A DNA stretch of 64,000 nucleotides, from contig NZ_CP107008.1 in assembly GCF_025725685.1 (NCBI RefSeq), positions 1,178,001-1,242,000 on the forward strand, in the 5' to 3' direction. Position numbers and translations under genes: made by a program. Position 1 is the first letter of the stretch. Every line of letters starts with the position of its first letter. The notes beneath the pieces are model-generated. The model searched no databases and was not told where the DNA came from. It saw only the letters and a program-made list of their open reading frames with translations. Below, piece after piece: positions 16,932-25,046 of this stretch. This DNA comes from Halomonas sp. M4R1S46 (lineage in GTDB: Bacteria; Pseudomonadota; Gammaproteobacteria; Pseudomonadales; Halomonadaceae).

Positions 16932-18308
16932 TCAGACGTGGCGCAGGTACCAGTCGTATTCCAGCTTGCTGACCGCCTGCATGGCCTGGTCGCGCTCGGC
17001 GCGGCGGTTGGCCAGGAAGACGCCGATGAAGTCCCGGCCGAGGGCCTCGCAGAGGGCCTCACTGTCTTCCAGCAGGTCAAGTGACTGGCGCCAGCTGTTG
17101 GTCAGGCTGGGCGCCACCTGGTCGTAGGCATTGCCGGTGATCGCGGGGGGCGGCGTGGGGCGGCGCTGCAGGCCGTGGTCGATGGCCGCCAGCAGCGCCG
17201 CCATCAGCAGGTAGGGGTTGGCGTCGGCGCCGGCGACCCGGTGCTCGATGCGCCGGGCCTCATTGGGCCCCGAGGGGATGCGCACCGCCACCGAGCGGTT
17301 GTCGTAGCCCCAGGTCGGAGCCATGGGCACGTAGAGTCCCGGCTGGAAGCGGCGGAACGAATTGAGGTTGGGCGCGAACAGCGCCATGGAGGCCGGCATC
17401 AGCTCCAGCAGCCCGGCCACGGCCTGCTGGAGCCGGGGCGTGCCCAGGGGGGCGCCGTCCTCGGCCGCGAAGACATTGCGACTCGCCTCGTCGAGCAGGC
17501 TGATATGCACATGGGTGCCGTTGCCGGCCTCGTCGCCGTAGGGCTTGGCCATGAAGGTGGCCTCGAAGCCGTGCTGGAGCGCCACGCCCTTGATCAGCCG
17601 CTTGAGCAGCACGGCGCTGTCGCAGGCCGCCAGCGCATCGTCGCAGTGGATCAGGTTGATCTCGAACTGGCCGGGGGCGCACTCCTTGAGGGCGGTGTCC
17701 AGCGGCAGGCCCTGGGTGCGCGCCGCCGCATGGATGTCCTCGAGGAAATCGGCGTACTCGTCGAGCTCGCTGATCGAGTAGAGCTGGCTGTGACTGGCGC
17801 GCTCGCCACTGGCCGGCGAGCAGGGCGGCTGGATCATGCCCAGGGCGTCACGCTGGCGGTCGACCAGGTAGAACTCCATCTCCACGGCGACCACCGGCGT
17901 CAGGCCCGCCAGGCGGAAGCGCTCGAGGACCCGGGACAGCACCTGGCGCGGGTCGGCGAAGTAGGGGGTCTCGTCGACATCGTGCATGGTCATCAACAGC
18001 TGGGCCTGGCGGCCATTGCGCAGCCAGGGGCTCGGCATCAGCGTGCCCGGCACGGGGCGGCAGACCCGGTCGCCGTCGCCGCTCGACAGTCCCAGCCCGG
18101 TCTCCTCGACGGTGTTGCCGAGGATGTCCAGGGCGAACACCGAGGCCGGCAGGTTGACGCCGTCGCGGTAGGCCTTCTCCAGGTTCTCGCGGGGGATGCG
18201 CTTGCCGCGCAGCACGCCGTTGAGGTCGCTGATCAGCAGGTCGATGCTGGCAATTTCGGGGTGACGTTCCAGGAAGTCACGAGCTTCGTCGACGGGGAGG
18301 GGCGGCAT
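16932..18308 (-). CDS. puuA: Gamma-glutamylputrescine synthetase (PuuA), copy 2
   Basis: PuuA joins L-glutamate to putrescine with ATP, the first step of the gamma-glutamylated putrescine pathway. This 458-residue protein shows the glutamine synthetase catalytic motifs: VAVEMEFYLVDRQ, LKECAPGQFEINLIH, MAKPYGDEAGNGTHVHISL, NSFRRFQPGLYVPMAPTWGY and RRIEHRVAGADANPYLLMAAL. It is divergent from puuD-aminotransferase-puuC with a 258-base regulatory gap, so it is the best candidate for the dedicated PuuA. It is clearly a different protein from the paralogue at 1351-2718. Confidence 0.88.
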   Translation of the reverse strand: MPPLPVDEARDFLERHPEIASIDLLISDLNGVLRGKRIPRENLEKAYRDGVNLPASVFALDILGNTVEETGLGLSSGDGDRVCRPVPGTLMPSPWLRNGRQAQLLMTMHDVDETPYFADPRQVLSRVLERFRLAGLTPVVAVEMEFYLVDRQRDALGMIQPPCSPASGERASHSQLYSISELDEYADFLEDIHAAARTQGLPLDTALKECAPGQFEINLIHCDDALAACDSAVLLKRLIKGVALQHGFEATFMAKPYGDEAGNGTHVHISLLDEASRNVFAAEDGAPLGTPRLQQAVAGLLELMPASMALFAPNLNSFRRFQPGLYVPMAPTWGYDNRSVAVRIPSGPNEARRIEHRVAGADANPYLLMAALLAAIDHGLQRRPTPPPAITGNAYDQVAPSLTNSWRQSLDLLEDSEALCEALGRDFIGVFLANRRAERDQAMQAVSKLEYDWYLRHV

Positions 18309-18370
18309 GATGACACCTGTTTCCTTGGGACATTGGCGTTGTGGTCATCTTTGGTGAAAGCGGTGCTTGT

Positions 18371-18376
18371 TGTCAA
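18371..18376 (-). promoter_or_regulatory. TTGACA hexamer upstream of puuA, possible -35 element
   Basis: A perfect TTGACA on the minus strand lies 62 bases upstream of the puuA start. The hexamer 17 bases further (CAAAGA) is a weak -10, so the promoter may need an activator or use another -10. Confidence 0.3.
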
Positions 18377-18424
18377 ATACTTTACGTTATTGGCGAGGGC
18401 TTTGGCGGTGACTGTCGGGCATTC

Positions 18425-18446
18425 TTTTTAAAAGATCTTTTAAAAA
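18425..18446. promoter_or_regulatory. Perfect 22-bp palindrome in the puuA/puuD divergent region
   Basis: The sequence reads T5-A4-GATC-T4-A5 and is fully self-complementary. Two TTTTAAAA octamers flank a central GATC. In this GC-rich window such an AT-rich perfect dyad is conspicuous. It lies between the predicted puuA and puuD promoters and is a candidate operator for a dimeric or tetrameric regulator, possibly the XRE/cupin protein at 25047-25598. Confidence 0.55.
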
Positions 18447-18489
18447 CAGCTATATGAAGTCGAATGGCCCGTTGATGACGCTGTCCGGG

Positions 18490-18518
18490 TTGGCAAGATT
18501 AATCAACCGCGCTATGTT
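18490..18518 (+). promoter_or_regulatory. Sigma-70-type promoter of puuD operon
   Basis: TTGGCA (18490-18495, 5 of 6 consensus) and TATGTT (18513-18518, 4 of 6) are separated by exactly 17 bases, 48 bases upstream of the puuD ATG. The -10 overlaps TGTTGAGCAAAGCATAAC, which resembles a string upstream of puuB. Confidence 0.55.
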
Positions 18519-18566
18519 GAGCAAAGCATAACAACCACGCTGTCACGCTTTATCGAGGAGGCTGCC

Positions 18567-19334
18567 ATGCAGACCCGACCCCTGGTGGGGGTGATCGCCT
18601 GCCGCCGAGAGGTGGAGGGCCATCCCGCCCATATGGTCACCGACAAGTACCTGAGCGCCCTGCGGGAGTATGGCCTCGAACCGGTGGTGCTGCCGGTCTG
18701 GGAGCCTGTCGAGGAGGCGGCCATCAAGCCCCTGCTGGCCCGCCTGGACGGCCTGGTGCTGACCGGCAGCTACACCAATGTGGCGCCACAGCGCTACGGG
18801 GCCGAGCGCGCCCCCGAGAACACCCGGGACGACCGGGACCGCGATGCCGCGGCCATGGCCTGGGTGCCGGTGGCCCTGGACCTGGGGGTGCCGCTGCTGG
18901 GCATCTGCCGGGGCTTCCAGGAACTCAATGTGGCCTTCGGCGGCAGCCTCTACCAGGCGGTGCAGAACCAGCCGGGCAAGCTCGACCACCGGGAGCCGGC
19001 CGGCAACCGGGAGGCCCAGTACGCGCCCAGCCATGACCTGGAGATCCTGCGGGGCGGGCGGCTGGCGGGGCTCTACCCCGAGCGTCAGGCCCGGGTGAAC
19101 TCCCTGCACCAGCAGGGCATCGAGCGGCTCGGCGAGGGCCTCACCGCCGAGGCAGTGGCGCCCGACGGCCTGATCGAGGCCCTCTCGGTCACCGATGCGC
19201 CGGCCTTCACCCTGGCGGTGCAGTGGCACCCCGAGTGGCGCCCCCGGGAGCATCCGCTGTACGACGCCCTGTTCACCGCCTTCGCCCAGGCCTGCGCCCA
19301 GCATCAGGCCAGCCCCTCGTCCCTGCCGGCCTGA
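18567..19334 (+). CDS. puuD: Gamma-glutamyl-gamma-aminobutyrate hydrolase
   Basis: PuuD hydrolyses gamma-glutamyl-GABA to glutamate and GABA, the last step of the Puu pathway. The 255-residue protein has a class I glutamine-amidotransferase fold. The nucleophile Cys114 lies in LLGICRGFQELNVAFGG, the oxyanion strand is visible in LVLTGSYTNVAP, and the catalytic His/Glu in TLAVQWHPEWR. A GAGGAGG site precedes the ATG at 18567. It is first in a three-gene plus-strand operon, 25 bases before the aminotransferase gene. Confidence 0.93.
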   Translation: MQTRPLVGVIACRREVEGHPAHMVTDKYLSALREYGLEPVVLPVWEPVEEAAIKPLLARLDGLVLTGSYTNVAPQRYGAERAPENTRDDRDRDAAAMAWVPVALDLGVPLLGICRGFQELNVAFGGSLYQAVQNQPGKLDHREPAGNREAQYAPSHDLEILRGGRLAGLYPERQARVNSLHQQGIERLGEGLTAEAVAPDGLIEALSVTDAPAFTLAVQWHPEWRPREHPLYDALFTAFAQACAQHQASPSSLPA

Positions 19335-19359
19335 GGGCCCATGACAACGGAGACCCATC

Positions 19360-20781
19360 ATGCAGACCCAAGAGTGCCAGGCCCTGGACCGGGCCCATCA
19401 CCTGCACCCCTTCACCGACTTCAAGGCACTGGGCGAGGAGGGCAGTCGCGTCATCACCCATGCCCGTGGCGTCTATATCCATGACAGTGACGGCCACCGC
19501 ATCCTCGACGGCATGGCCGGGCTGTGGTGCGTGAACCTCGGCTACGGGCGCCACGAGCTGGTCGAGGCGGCCAGCACCCAGCTCGCCGAGCTGCCCTACT
19601 ACAACACCTTCTTCAAGACGACCCACCCGCCCGTGGCCCGCCTGGCCGAGAAGCTCTGCGACCTGGCGCCGGCGCACATCAACCATGTGTTCTTCACCGG
19701 CTCCGGGTCCGAGGCCAACGACACCGTGCTGCGCATGGTGCGCCGCTACTGGTCCCTCGAGGGCAAGCCCGAGAAGCAGTGGATCATCGGCCGCGAGAAC
19801 GGCTACCACGGCTCCACCGTGGCCGGCATGAGCCTGGGCGGCATGGCGCCCATGCACGACCAGGGCGGCCCCTGCGTGCCGGGCATCACCCATGTGCGCC
19901 AGCCCTACTGGTTCGGTGAAGGGCGGCTCGGCGAGGGCCGCGACCGGTCGCCGGAGGCCTTCGGGCGCGAGTGTGCCGCGGCCCTGGAGGAGAGGATCCT
20001 GGAACTGGGCGAAGAGAACGTCGCCGCCTTCATCGCCGAACCCGTGCAGGGCGCCGGCGGCGCCATCATGCCGCCGGCGAGCTACTGGCCGGCGGTCAAG
20101 GCGGTGCTGGCCAAGTACGACATCCTGCTGGTGGCCGACGAGGTGATCTGTGGCTTCGGCCGCCTCGGCGAGTGGTTCGGCAGCCAGCATTACGGCCTCG
20201 AACCGGACCTGATGCCGATCGCCAAGGGCTTGTCCTCGGGCTACCTGCCCATCGGCGGCGTGCTGGTCGGCGACCGGGTGGCCGAGACGCTGATCGAGGA
20301 GGGCGGCGAGTTCTTCCACGGCTTCACCTACTCGGGGCATCCGACCTGTGCGGCCGTGGCGCTCAGGAACCTGGAGCTGCTCGAGGCCGAGGGCATCGTC
20401 GAGCGAGTCCGCGACGACCTGGGGCCCTACCTGGCCCGCCGCTGGGCCGAGCTGGCCGAGCATCCCATCGTCGGCGAGGCGCGCTCGCTGGGCCTGATGG
20501 GCGCGCTGGAACTGGTCGCCGACAAGGCCACCGGTGAGCGCTTCGACAAGGCCCTGTCGGCCGGCAACCTGTGCCGGGACATCTGCTTCTCCGTCGGATT
20601 GGTGATGCGCTCGGTGGGCGATACCATGATCATCGCCCCACCGCTGGTGATCACCCGCGACGAGATCGACGAACTGGTGCGCCTGGCGCGCCAGGCCCTG
20701 GACGAGACCGCGCGCCGCCTGGCCGAGCAACGCCCGCCGGCTGCGTCCCCCGCTCCCCAACCCGAGGAGATTCGCGCATGA
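19360..20781 (+). CDS. spuC: Putrescine/polyamine-pyruvate aminotransferase (SpuC-like, class III PLP)
   Basis: This enzyme (473 residues) transfers an amino group from putrescine or a related polyamine, usually to pyruvate, giving an aminoaldehyde. The class III signature LLVADEVICGFGRLGEWF contains the PLP-binding Asp260, and the Schiff-base lysine is Lys289 in MPIAKGLSSGYLPIGGV. HPFTDFKALGEEG and YYNTFFKTTHPP are typical of the SpuC/omega-transaminase group. Its stop overlaps the puuC start (ATGA), so the aldehyde product and PuuC are coupled. It gives the cell a direct transamination route parallel to PuuA/PuuB. The preferred amine is inferred from context. Confidence 0.88.
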   Translation: MQTQECQALDRAHHLHPFTDFKALGEEGSRVITHARGVYIHDSDGHRILDGMAGLWCVNLGYGRHELVEAASTQLAELPYYNTFFKTTHPPVARLAEKLCDLAPAHINHVFFTGSGSEANDTVLRMVRRYWSLEGKPEKQWIIGRENGYHGSTVAGMSLGGMAPMHDQGGPCVPGITHVRQPYWFGEGRLGEGRDRSPEAFGRECAAALEERILELGEENVAAFIAEPVQGAGGAIMPPASYWPAVKAVLAKYDILLVADEVICGFGRLGEWFGSQHYGLEPDLMPIAKGLSSGYLPIGGVLVGDRVAETLIEEGGEFFHGFTYSGHPTCAAVALRNLELLEAEGIVERVRDDLGPYLARRWAELAEHPIVGEARSLGLMGALELVADKATGERFDKALSAGNLCRDICFSVGLVMRSVGDTMIIAPPLVITRDEIDELVRLARQALDETARRLAEQRPPAASPAPQPEEIRA

Positions 20782-22280
20782 GCCTCGCACGCCATCCGAC
20801 GACCCGCGACGACTGGCAGGCGCTGGCCGCCTCGCTGACCCTCGAGACCCGCGCCTACATCGACGACGCCTTCGTCGACGCCCAGGGCGGCGCGACCCTG
20901 ACCACGATCAACCCGGCCACCGGCGAGGTGCTCGCCGAGGTGGCGAGCTGCGACGCCGCCGATGCCGAGGCCGCGGTGGCGGCCGCGCGGCGCGCCTTCG
21001 ACGGCGGCGCCTGGTCGCACCTGGCCCCGGGAAGCCGCAAGGCCGTGCTGCTGCGCCTGGCCGACTTGATGGAAGCGCACCGGTACGAGCTGGCGCTGCT
21101 CGATACCCTGGACATGGGCAAGCCGGTGTCGAGTTCGCTGGGCGACATGGCCGGCGCCATCGGCTGTCTTCGCCATCACGCCGAGTCCATCGACAAGCTC
21201 TACGGCGAGGTCGCGCCCACCGGCGATGACGCCCTGGGCCTGGTGCTGCGCGAGCCGCTGGGGGTGGTGGCCTCCATCGTGCCGTGGAACTTCCCGCTGA
21301 TGATGACCGCCTGGAAGATCGCCCCGGCGCTGGCCGCCGGCAACAGCGTCATCCTGAAGCCCTCGGAGAAGTCGCCGCTCTCGGCGCTGCGCCTGGCGAG
21401 CCTGGCCCGCGAGGCCGGCCTGCCGCGCGGGGTCTTCCAGGTGCTGCCGGGCTTCGGCCACAGCGTGGGCAAGGCGCTGGCGCTGTCGATGGGCGTCGAC
21501 TGCCTGGCCTTCACCGGCTCCACCGCGGTCGGCAAGCAGCTGATGCAGTACGCCGGCCAGTCGAACCTCAAGAAGGTCTTCCTGGAGTGCGGCGGCAAGA
21601 GCCCGAATATCGTCTTCGCCGACTGCCGGGACCTGGACCGGGTGGCCGAGCACGCCGCCGCGGCGATCTTCCACAACCAGGGCGAGGTGTGCATCGCCGG
21701 CTCGCGGCTGCTGGTCGAGAACACGATCCGCGAGCCTTTCGTGGAGAAGGTGCTGGCCGCCGCCGAGGCCATGCAGCCCGGCGACCCGCTGGACCCGGCG
21801 AGCTTTATGGGCGCGATCGTGGATGAAACCCAGCATGCCCGAATCCTGGACTATATCCGCCGCGGCGTGGAGGAGGGCGCGACCCTGCGCGCCGGCGGGC
21901 AGGCCCTGGACGGGCCGGGGCTCTTTATCCCACCCACGGTGTTCGACGGCGTCACCGAGGCCATGGCCATCGGCCGCGAGGAGATCTTCGGCCCGGTGCT
22001 GTCGGTGTTCGGCTTCGATCGCGAGGAGGAGGCGATCCGGCTCGCCAACGACAGCGACTACGGCCTGGCGGCGGGGCTGTGGAGCCAGGACATCGACCGC
22101 ATCATGCGCGTCACGCGCCGGCTGCGCTCGGGCCAGGTGTTCGTCAACAACTGGGCGGACATGGACCAGACGGTGCCCTTCGGCGGGGTCAAGCAGTCGG
22201 GCAACGGCCGCGACAAGTCGCATCACTCCCTGGAGGAGTACTCCGACCTCAAGAGCGTGTGGATGACGCTGGCGCCCTGA
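20778..22280 (+). CDS. puuC: Gamma-glutamyl-gamma-aminobutyraldehyde dehydrogenase
   Basis: This NAD(P)-dependent aldehyde dehydrogenase (500 residues) oxidises gamma-glutamyl-aminobutyraldehyde from PuuB and probably 4-aminobutanal from the aminotransferase. The catalytic Cys305 lies in NQGEVCIAGSRLLVE and the general base Glu270 in VFLECGGKSPNIVF. EIFGPVLSVFGF and VPFGGVKQSGNGRDKS are further family motifs. The ATG at 20778 overlaps the preceding stop; a longer upstream frame lies inside spuC and is a shadow. A strong hairpin follows the stop. Confidence 0.92.
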   Translation: MSLARHPTTRDDWQALAASLTLETRAYIDDAFVDAQGGATLTTINPATGEVLAEVASCDAADAEAAVAAARRAFDGGAWSHLAPGSRKAVLLRLADLMEAHRYELALLDTLDMGKPVSSSLGDMAGAIGCLRHHAESIDKLYGEVAPTGDDALGLVLREPLGVVASIVPWNFPLMMTAWKIAPALAAGNSVILKPSEKSPLSALRLASLAREAGLPRGVFQVLPGFGHSVGKALALSMGVDCLAFTGSTAVGKQLMQYAGQSNLKKVFLECGGKSPNIVFADCRDLDRVAEHAAAAIFHNQGEVCIAGSRLLVENTIREPFVEKVLAAAEAMQPGDPLDPASFMGAIVDETQHARILDYIRRGVEEGATLRAGGQALDGPGLFIPPTVFDGVTEAMAIGREEIFGPVLSVFGFDREEEAIRLANDSDYGLAAGLWSQDIDRIMRVTRRLRSGQVFVNNWADMDQTVPFGGVKQSGNGRDKSHHSLEEYSDLKSVWMTLAP

Positions 22281-22322
22281 GCCTCGCCACGCGCGGGGCC
22301 ACGCCATGCGGTCCCCCGGCCT

Positions 22323-22357
22323 GACGCCCGGCGCCCCCACGAGGGGCGCCGGGCGTC
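22323..22357. terminator. Bidirectional hairpin terminator between puuC and a convergent flavin oxidase gene
   Basis: A 15-bp perfect stem (22323-22337 with 22343-22357) and a 5-base loop lie between convergent genes, 42 bases past the puuC stop. The T-run is short. Confidence 0.78.
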
Positions 22358-22370
22358 GTTCGTGGACGCG

Positions 22371-23810
22371 TCAGGCGGCGTCCTCGGCGGCGGCGGGCGG
22401 GATGTTGAGGTTCACCCGGAACAGGTTGTCCGGATCATGGCGGCGTTTCACCGCCTGCAGGCGTTCGTAGTTGACGCCATAGGCGCTGGCGACGCGATCG
22501 CCCTCGTCCTCGGTCAGGAAGTTGACATAGCCGCCGCCCGTGGCGAAGGGGGCGAGCGCATGGAAGACGTCGCGTGCCCAGTCGCGGCAGCGGTCATCCT
22601 CGGCGGGCTCCTGCCAGCGGGCATGCACGTTCATCACGTAGTAGGCGTCGCGGCCGGCATAGGCGGTGGCGGTCGGCTCGACCCGCGACATGGCGCCCCC
22701 CAGCTGGGCCAGGAAGATCTCGCACTCCGGACCCGGCAGTGCCTCGGCCGCCGTGATGGCCTGCTCCAGGGCCTCGTCGGCGAGGTCGGCGAAGTCATGG
22801 GATTTCCAGTAGTTGCGGGCCCCCGGGGCGAGCAGGGGGTCGAAGGCCGCCTGGAAGCCGGCATACGGCTGGGTGCCTAGCATCTGACCGACCGGGTCGC
22901 CGAACGCCAGCACCGGGGCCACGTCGCGCTCGGCGCTGGCCGGATCGCCGCAATGCAACAGGGCGAAGACCACCACGCGCTGCCCATGAACGGCCTCGGG
23001 AAGGAAGGGCAGGGGCGGGGCGTCGCGCAGGATCGCCCAGACGCTGAGCTCCTCCGGCGCCTGGCGGGTGAAGTCGCGCCAGGCCTGCAACACCTGGCGG
23101 GCCTGCTCAAAGGGGTAGACCACCAGCCCGGCATGGATCTCCGGGCCCACCGGGTGAAGGCGGAACTCGAAGGAGGTCACCACCCCGAAGTTGCCGCCGC
23201 CGCCGCGCAGGGCCCAGAACAGCTCGGGTTCCTGCTCGGCCGAGACGCGGTGTCGCTGGCCGTCGGCGGTGATCACATCGGCCGAGAGCAGGTTGTCGGC
23301 GGTCATGCCGAACTTGCGGGTCAGCCAGCCGAAGCCGCCGCCCAGGGTGAGGCCGGCCACGCCGGTGGTGGAGTTGATGCCCAGGGGGGTGGCCAGGCCG
23401 AAGGCCTGGGTCTCGGCATCGACGTCGCCGAGCAGGGCGCCCGGCGCCACCCGGGCGGCGGCTTGCCGGGGATCCACGTGCACCGAGCGCATGGCCGAGA
23501 GGTCGATCACCAGGCCGCCCTCGGCGATGGCGTTGCCGGCGATATGGTGGCCGCCGCCCCGCACGCTCAGGCACATGCGCCGGGAGCGGGCGAAGTCGAT
23601 GGCCTGCACGATGTCCTGATTGCCCTGGCAGCCGGCGATCAATGCCGGTTGGCGGTCGACCATGCCGTTCCAGACGCGTCGCAGCGGCGCGTAATCCGCG
23701 TCGGTCGGGAGGATCAGGTGCCCCCTCAGGCGGGCGGCGAAGTCGTCGACGGCCTCGGCCGGCAGGGTGGCCTGGTCGCCGTCCAGGGTGCGATAGGTGG
23801 GCGCTGTCAT
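22371..23810 (-). CDS. FAD-linked oxidase, BBE/6-hydroxynicotine-oxidase type
   Basis: This 479-residue flavoprotein has a PCMH/VAO FAD-binding domain (about 35-210) and a C-terminal berberine-bridge-enzyme (BBE) segment (NYERLQAVKRRHDPDNLFRVNLNI). The motif SVRGGGHHIAGNA supplies a histidine for covalent FAD. The second, cysteine attachment found in bicovalent relatives is absent: the matching region reads GINSTTGVAGLTLGGGFGW. It thus resembles mono-covalent oxidases that act on amines or alcohols. The ATG at 23810 (MTAPTYRTLDG) is chosen because a GAGGG element precedes it. No signal peptide is seen. The substrate is unknown; polyamine or aromatic amine oxidation is only a guess from context. 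Confidence 0.82.
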   Translation of the reverse strand: MTAPTYRTLDGDQATLPAEAVDDFAARLRGHLILPTDADYAPLRRVWNGMVDRQPALIAGCQGNQDIVQAIDFARSRRMCLSVRGGGHHIAGNAIAEGGLVIDLSAMRSVHVDPRQAAARVAPGALLGDVDAETQAFGLATPLGINSTTGVAGLTLGGGFGWLTRKFGMTADNLLSADVITADGQRHRVSAEQEPELFWALRGGGGNFGVVTSFEFRLHPVGPEIHAGLVVYPFEQARQVLQAWRDFTRQAPEELSVWAILRDAPPLPFLPEAVHGQRVVVFALLHCGDPASAERDVAPVLAFGDPVGQMLGTQPYAGFQAAFDPLLAPGARNYWKSHDFADLADEALEQAITAAEALPGPECEIFLAQLGGAMSRVEPTATAYAGRDAYYVMNVHARWQEPAEDDRCRDWARDVFHALAPFATGGGYVNFLTEDEGDRVASAYGVNYERLQAVKRRHDPDNLFRVNLNIPPAAAEDAA

Positions 23811-24076
23811 GGTGCTTTCCCTCATCTGCATGGGGACCACCGGAGTGGCGCGGCCCCGGCGGGATCCCGCTGGGTCGTTGCGATGCCTCTCCTGCTCAGT
23901 CTGGATGGCGGCGGCCGGCACAGCGACTCAAATTCCCTAGGGGAAAAGTAGCGATGCGGGTGTGATGACGGCGCGCCCGGCCGGGCGGCGGGGCGAGGGG
24001 CCCGCCAGGGGACGCTGGGCCGGGCGATGAGGGAGCCGGGACGCGGCAGGCCCCGGCGAGGGGGCGGGGTGAGGGA

Positions 24077-24277
24077 TCAGCTGGTCGTCTCGCGGCGCTT
24101 CCTGACCGAGGTACCGGCGACGCCGAAGTCCTGGGGAGCAATGTCGGCCAGCACGACCCGCACGCTCTCCGGGGTGCAGTCCACGGCCTCCACGCAGGCG
24201 GCGGTCACCTTCTCGATCAGGGCTTCCTTCTGGGCGTCGCTGCGCCCCTCGATCAGCTGGATGTTGACGATCGGCAT
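24077..24277 (-). CDS. 4-oxalocrotonate tautomerase family protein
   Basis: This 66-residue protein begins Met-Pro-Ile-Val-Asn, so Pro2 becomes the N-terminal catalytic base after Met removal, as in 4-oxalocrotonate tautomerase. The body (EGRSDAQKEALIEKVTAACVEAV, then SVRVVLADIAPQDFGVAG) fits the family length and spacing. Members tautomerise keto-enol acids or dehalogenate; the substrate here is not evident. It lies 266 bases upstream of the flavin oxidase gene, in the same direction. Two overlapping palindromes just upstream of its start suggest tight regulation. Confidence 0.87.
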   Translation of the reverse strand: MPIVNIQLIEGRSDAQKEALIEKVTAACVEAVDCTPESVRVVLADIAPQDFGVAGTSVRKRRETTS

Positions 24278-24285
24278 GAGTCACT

Positions 24286-24309
24286 CCATTTAATGGAAAA
24301 AGTTTCCAT
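24286..24309 (-). promoter_or_regulatory. Two interleaved palindromes upstream of the tautomerase gene
   Basis: CCATTTAATGG (24286-24296) and a 17-bp perfect inverted repeat, ATGGAAA-AAG-TTTCCAT (24293-24309), share the ATGG at 24293-24296. They lie 9-32 bases upstream of the tautomerase start codon, where a bound repressor would block transcription or initiation. The cognate regulator is not identifiable. Confidence 0.55.
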
Positions 24310-24353
24310 ATAGTTGCATCGGGTGAGGGCGCTGTCAAAGGGGCGGACGCAGG

Positions 24354-24375
24354 AAGGCCGGCGAGCGCCGGCCTT
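24354..24375 (-). terminator. Hairpin after the Gly-rich secreted protein gene
   Basis: AAGGCCGGC (24354-24362) and GCCGGCCTT (24367-24375) form a 9-bp stem with a 4-base loop, 14 bases past the stop codon on the minus strand. Only two Ts follow. Confidence 0.65.
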
Positions 24376-24388
24376 CGAGAGGGGAGGC

Positions 24389-24874
24389 TCAGGGGCGTCC
24401 GCCACCGGCACCGCCAGCGCCGCCACCGGCACTACCACCGGCACCACCGGCGCCGCCGCCGGCATTGCCGGCGCCCGTCGCGCTGGCCGCGGCGCCGCGC
24501 TCGCCGGCGGTCGTGCCGGTCTCGAGGCTGCGACCTTCACTGGCATCGGCGCTGACGGTCTGGCCATCGGCGCCGACGCCGCCGGTGGTGACCGCGTCGT
24601 AGGCGGTGCCGAGCCCGGGCTGGGCAGCGTCCGGCATGGTCTCGTCCTCCTGGAGGCCTTCCAGGGTCGTGGAGGCCTCGCTTTCCTCCACGACGATCGA
24701 GTCCTCGCCGGTGTCGGTCTCGGTGTCCGCCACGATGTCGGCTTCGGCTTCGGCCTCGACGGCCTGGCTTGCCTCGACGGTGGGCTCCGTCGCATCGGTG
24801 TCGCCCTCCTGGGCGAAGGCCGGCAGGGCCAACAGGCTCGAAGCCAGGGCGAGGGGGATCAGTCGCGTGATCAT
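24389..24874 (-). CDS. Secreted acidic, Gly/Ala-rich protein of unknown function
   Basis: I do not recognise this 161-residue protein. A signal peptide (MITRLIPLALASSLLALPAFA) is followed by a strongly acidic region rich in Glu, Asp, Thr and Ala (about 22-85), then a low-complexity tail of Gly/Ala repeats (NAGGGAGGAGGSAGGGAGG) ending GGGRP. There are no cysteines and no obvious folded domain, so it is probably disordered and periplasmic or outer-surface. A GAGGAG site precedes the ATG at 24874. A clean inverted repeat lies 32-51 bases upstream. Acidic, low-complexity secreted proteins are common in halophiles; codon use looks native. Confidence 0.7.
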   Translation of the reverse strand: MITRLIPLALASSLLALPAFAQEGDTDATEPTVEASQAVEAEAEADIVADTETDTGEDSIVVEESEASTTLEGLQEDETMPDAAQPGLGTAYDAVTTGGVGADGQTVSADASEGRSLETGTTAGERGAAASATGAGNAGGGAGGAGGSAGGGAGGAGGGRP

Positions 24875-24905
24875 GGCAGTCTCCTCGGGGCTCGGATGAT
24901 CGGAG

Positions 24906-24925
24906 TTGCATCCGGTCTGATGCAA
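24906..24925 (-). promoter_or_regulatory. Inverted repeat upstream of the Gly-rich secreted protein gene
   Basis: TTGCATC (24906-24912) and GATGCAA (24919-24925) are perfectly complementary with a 6-base spacer. The dyad lies 32-51 bases upstream of the start codon, where it would overlap a promoter core. It may be an operator or a leader hairpin. Confidence 0.45.
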
Positions 24926-24982
24926 TTGTCCTGGTGCCGTGGCCATCATCTTGGTGCAAATACGAAGCGTTGACAAAGTGTC

Positions 24983-25002
24983 GCCCGGCGACGACGCCGG
25001 GC
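24983..25002 (-). terminator. Hairpin downstream of the XRE/cupin regulator gene
   Basis: GCCCGGCG / CGCCGGGC form an 8-bp stem with a 4-base loop, 44 bases past the regulator stop on the minus strand. There is no T-run, so the terminator call is moderate. Confidence 0.45.
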
Positions 25003-25046
25003 ATGACGCGGTGTTTCGAGAAGCCGCCCCCCTTCGGAGGGATGGC

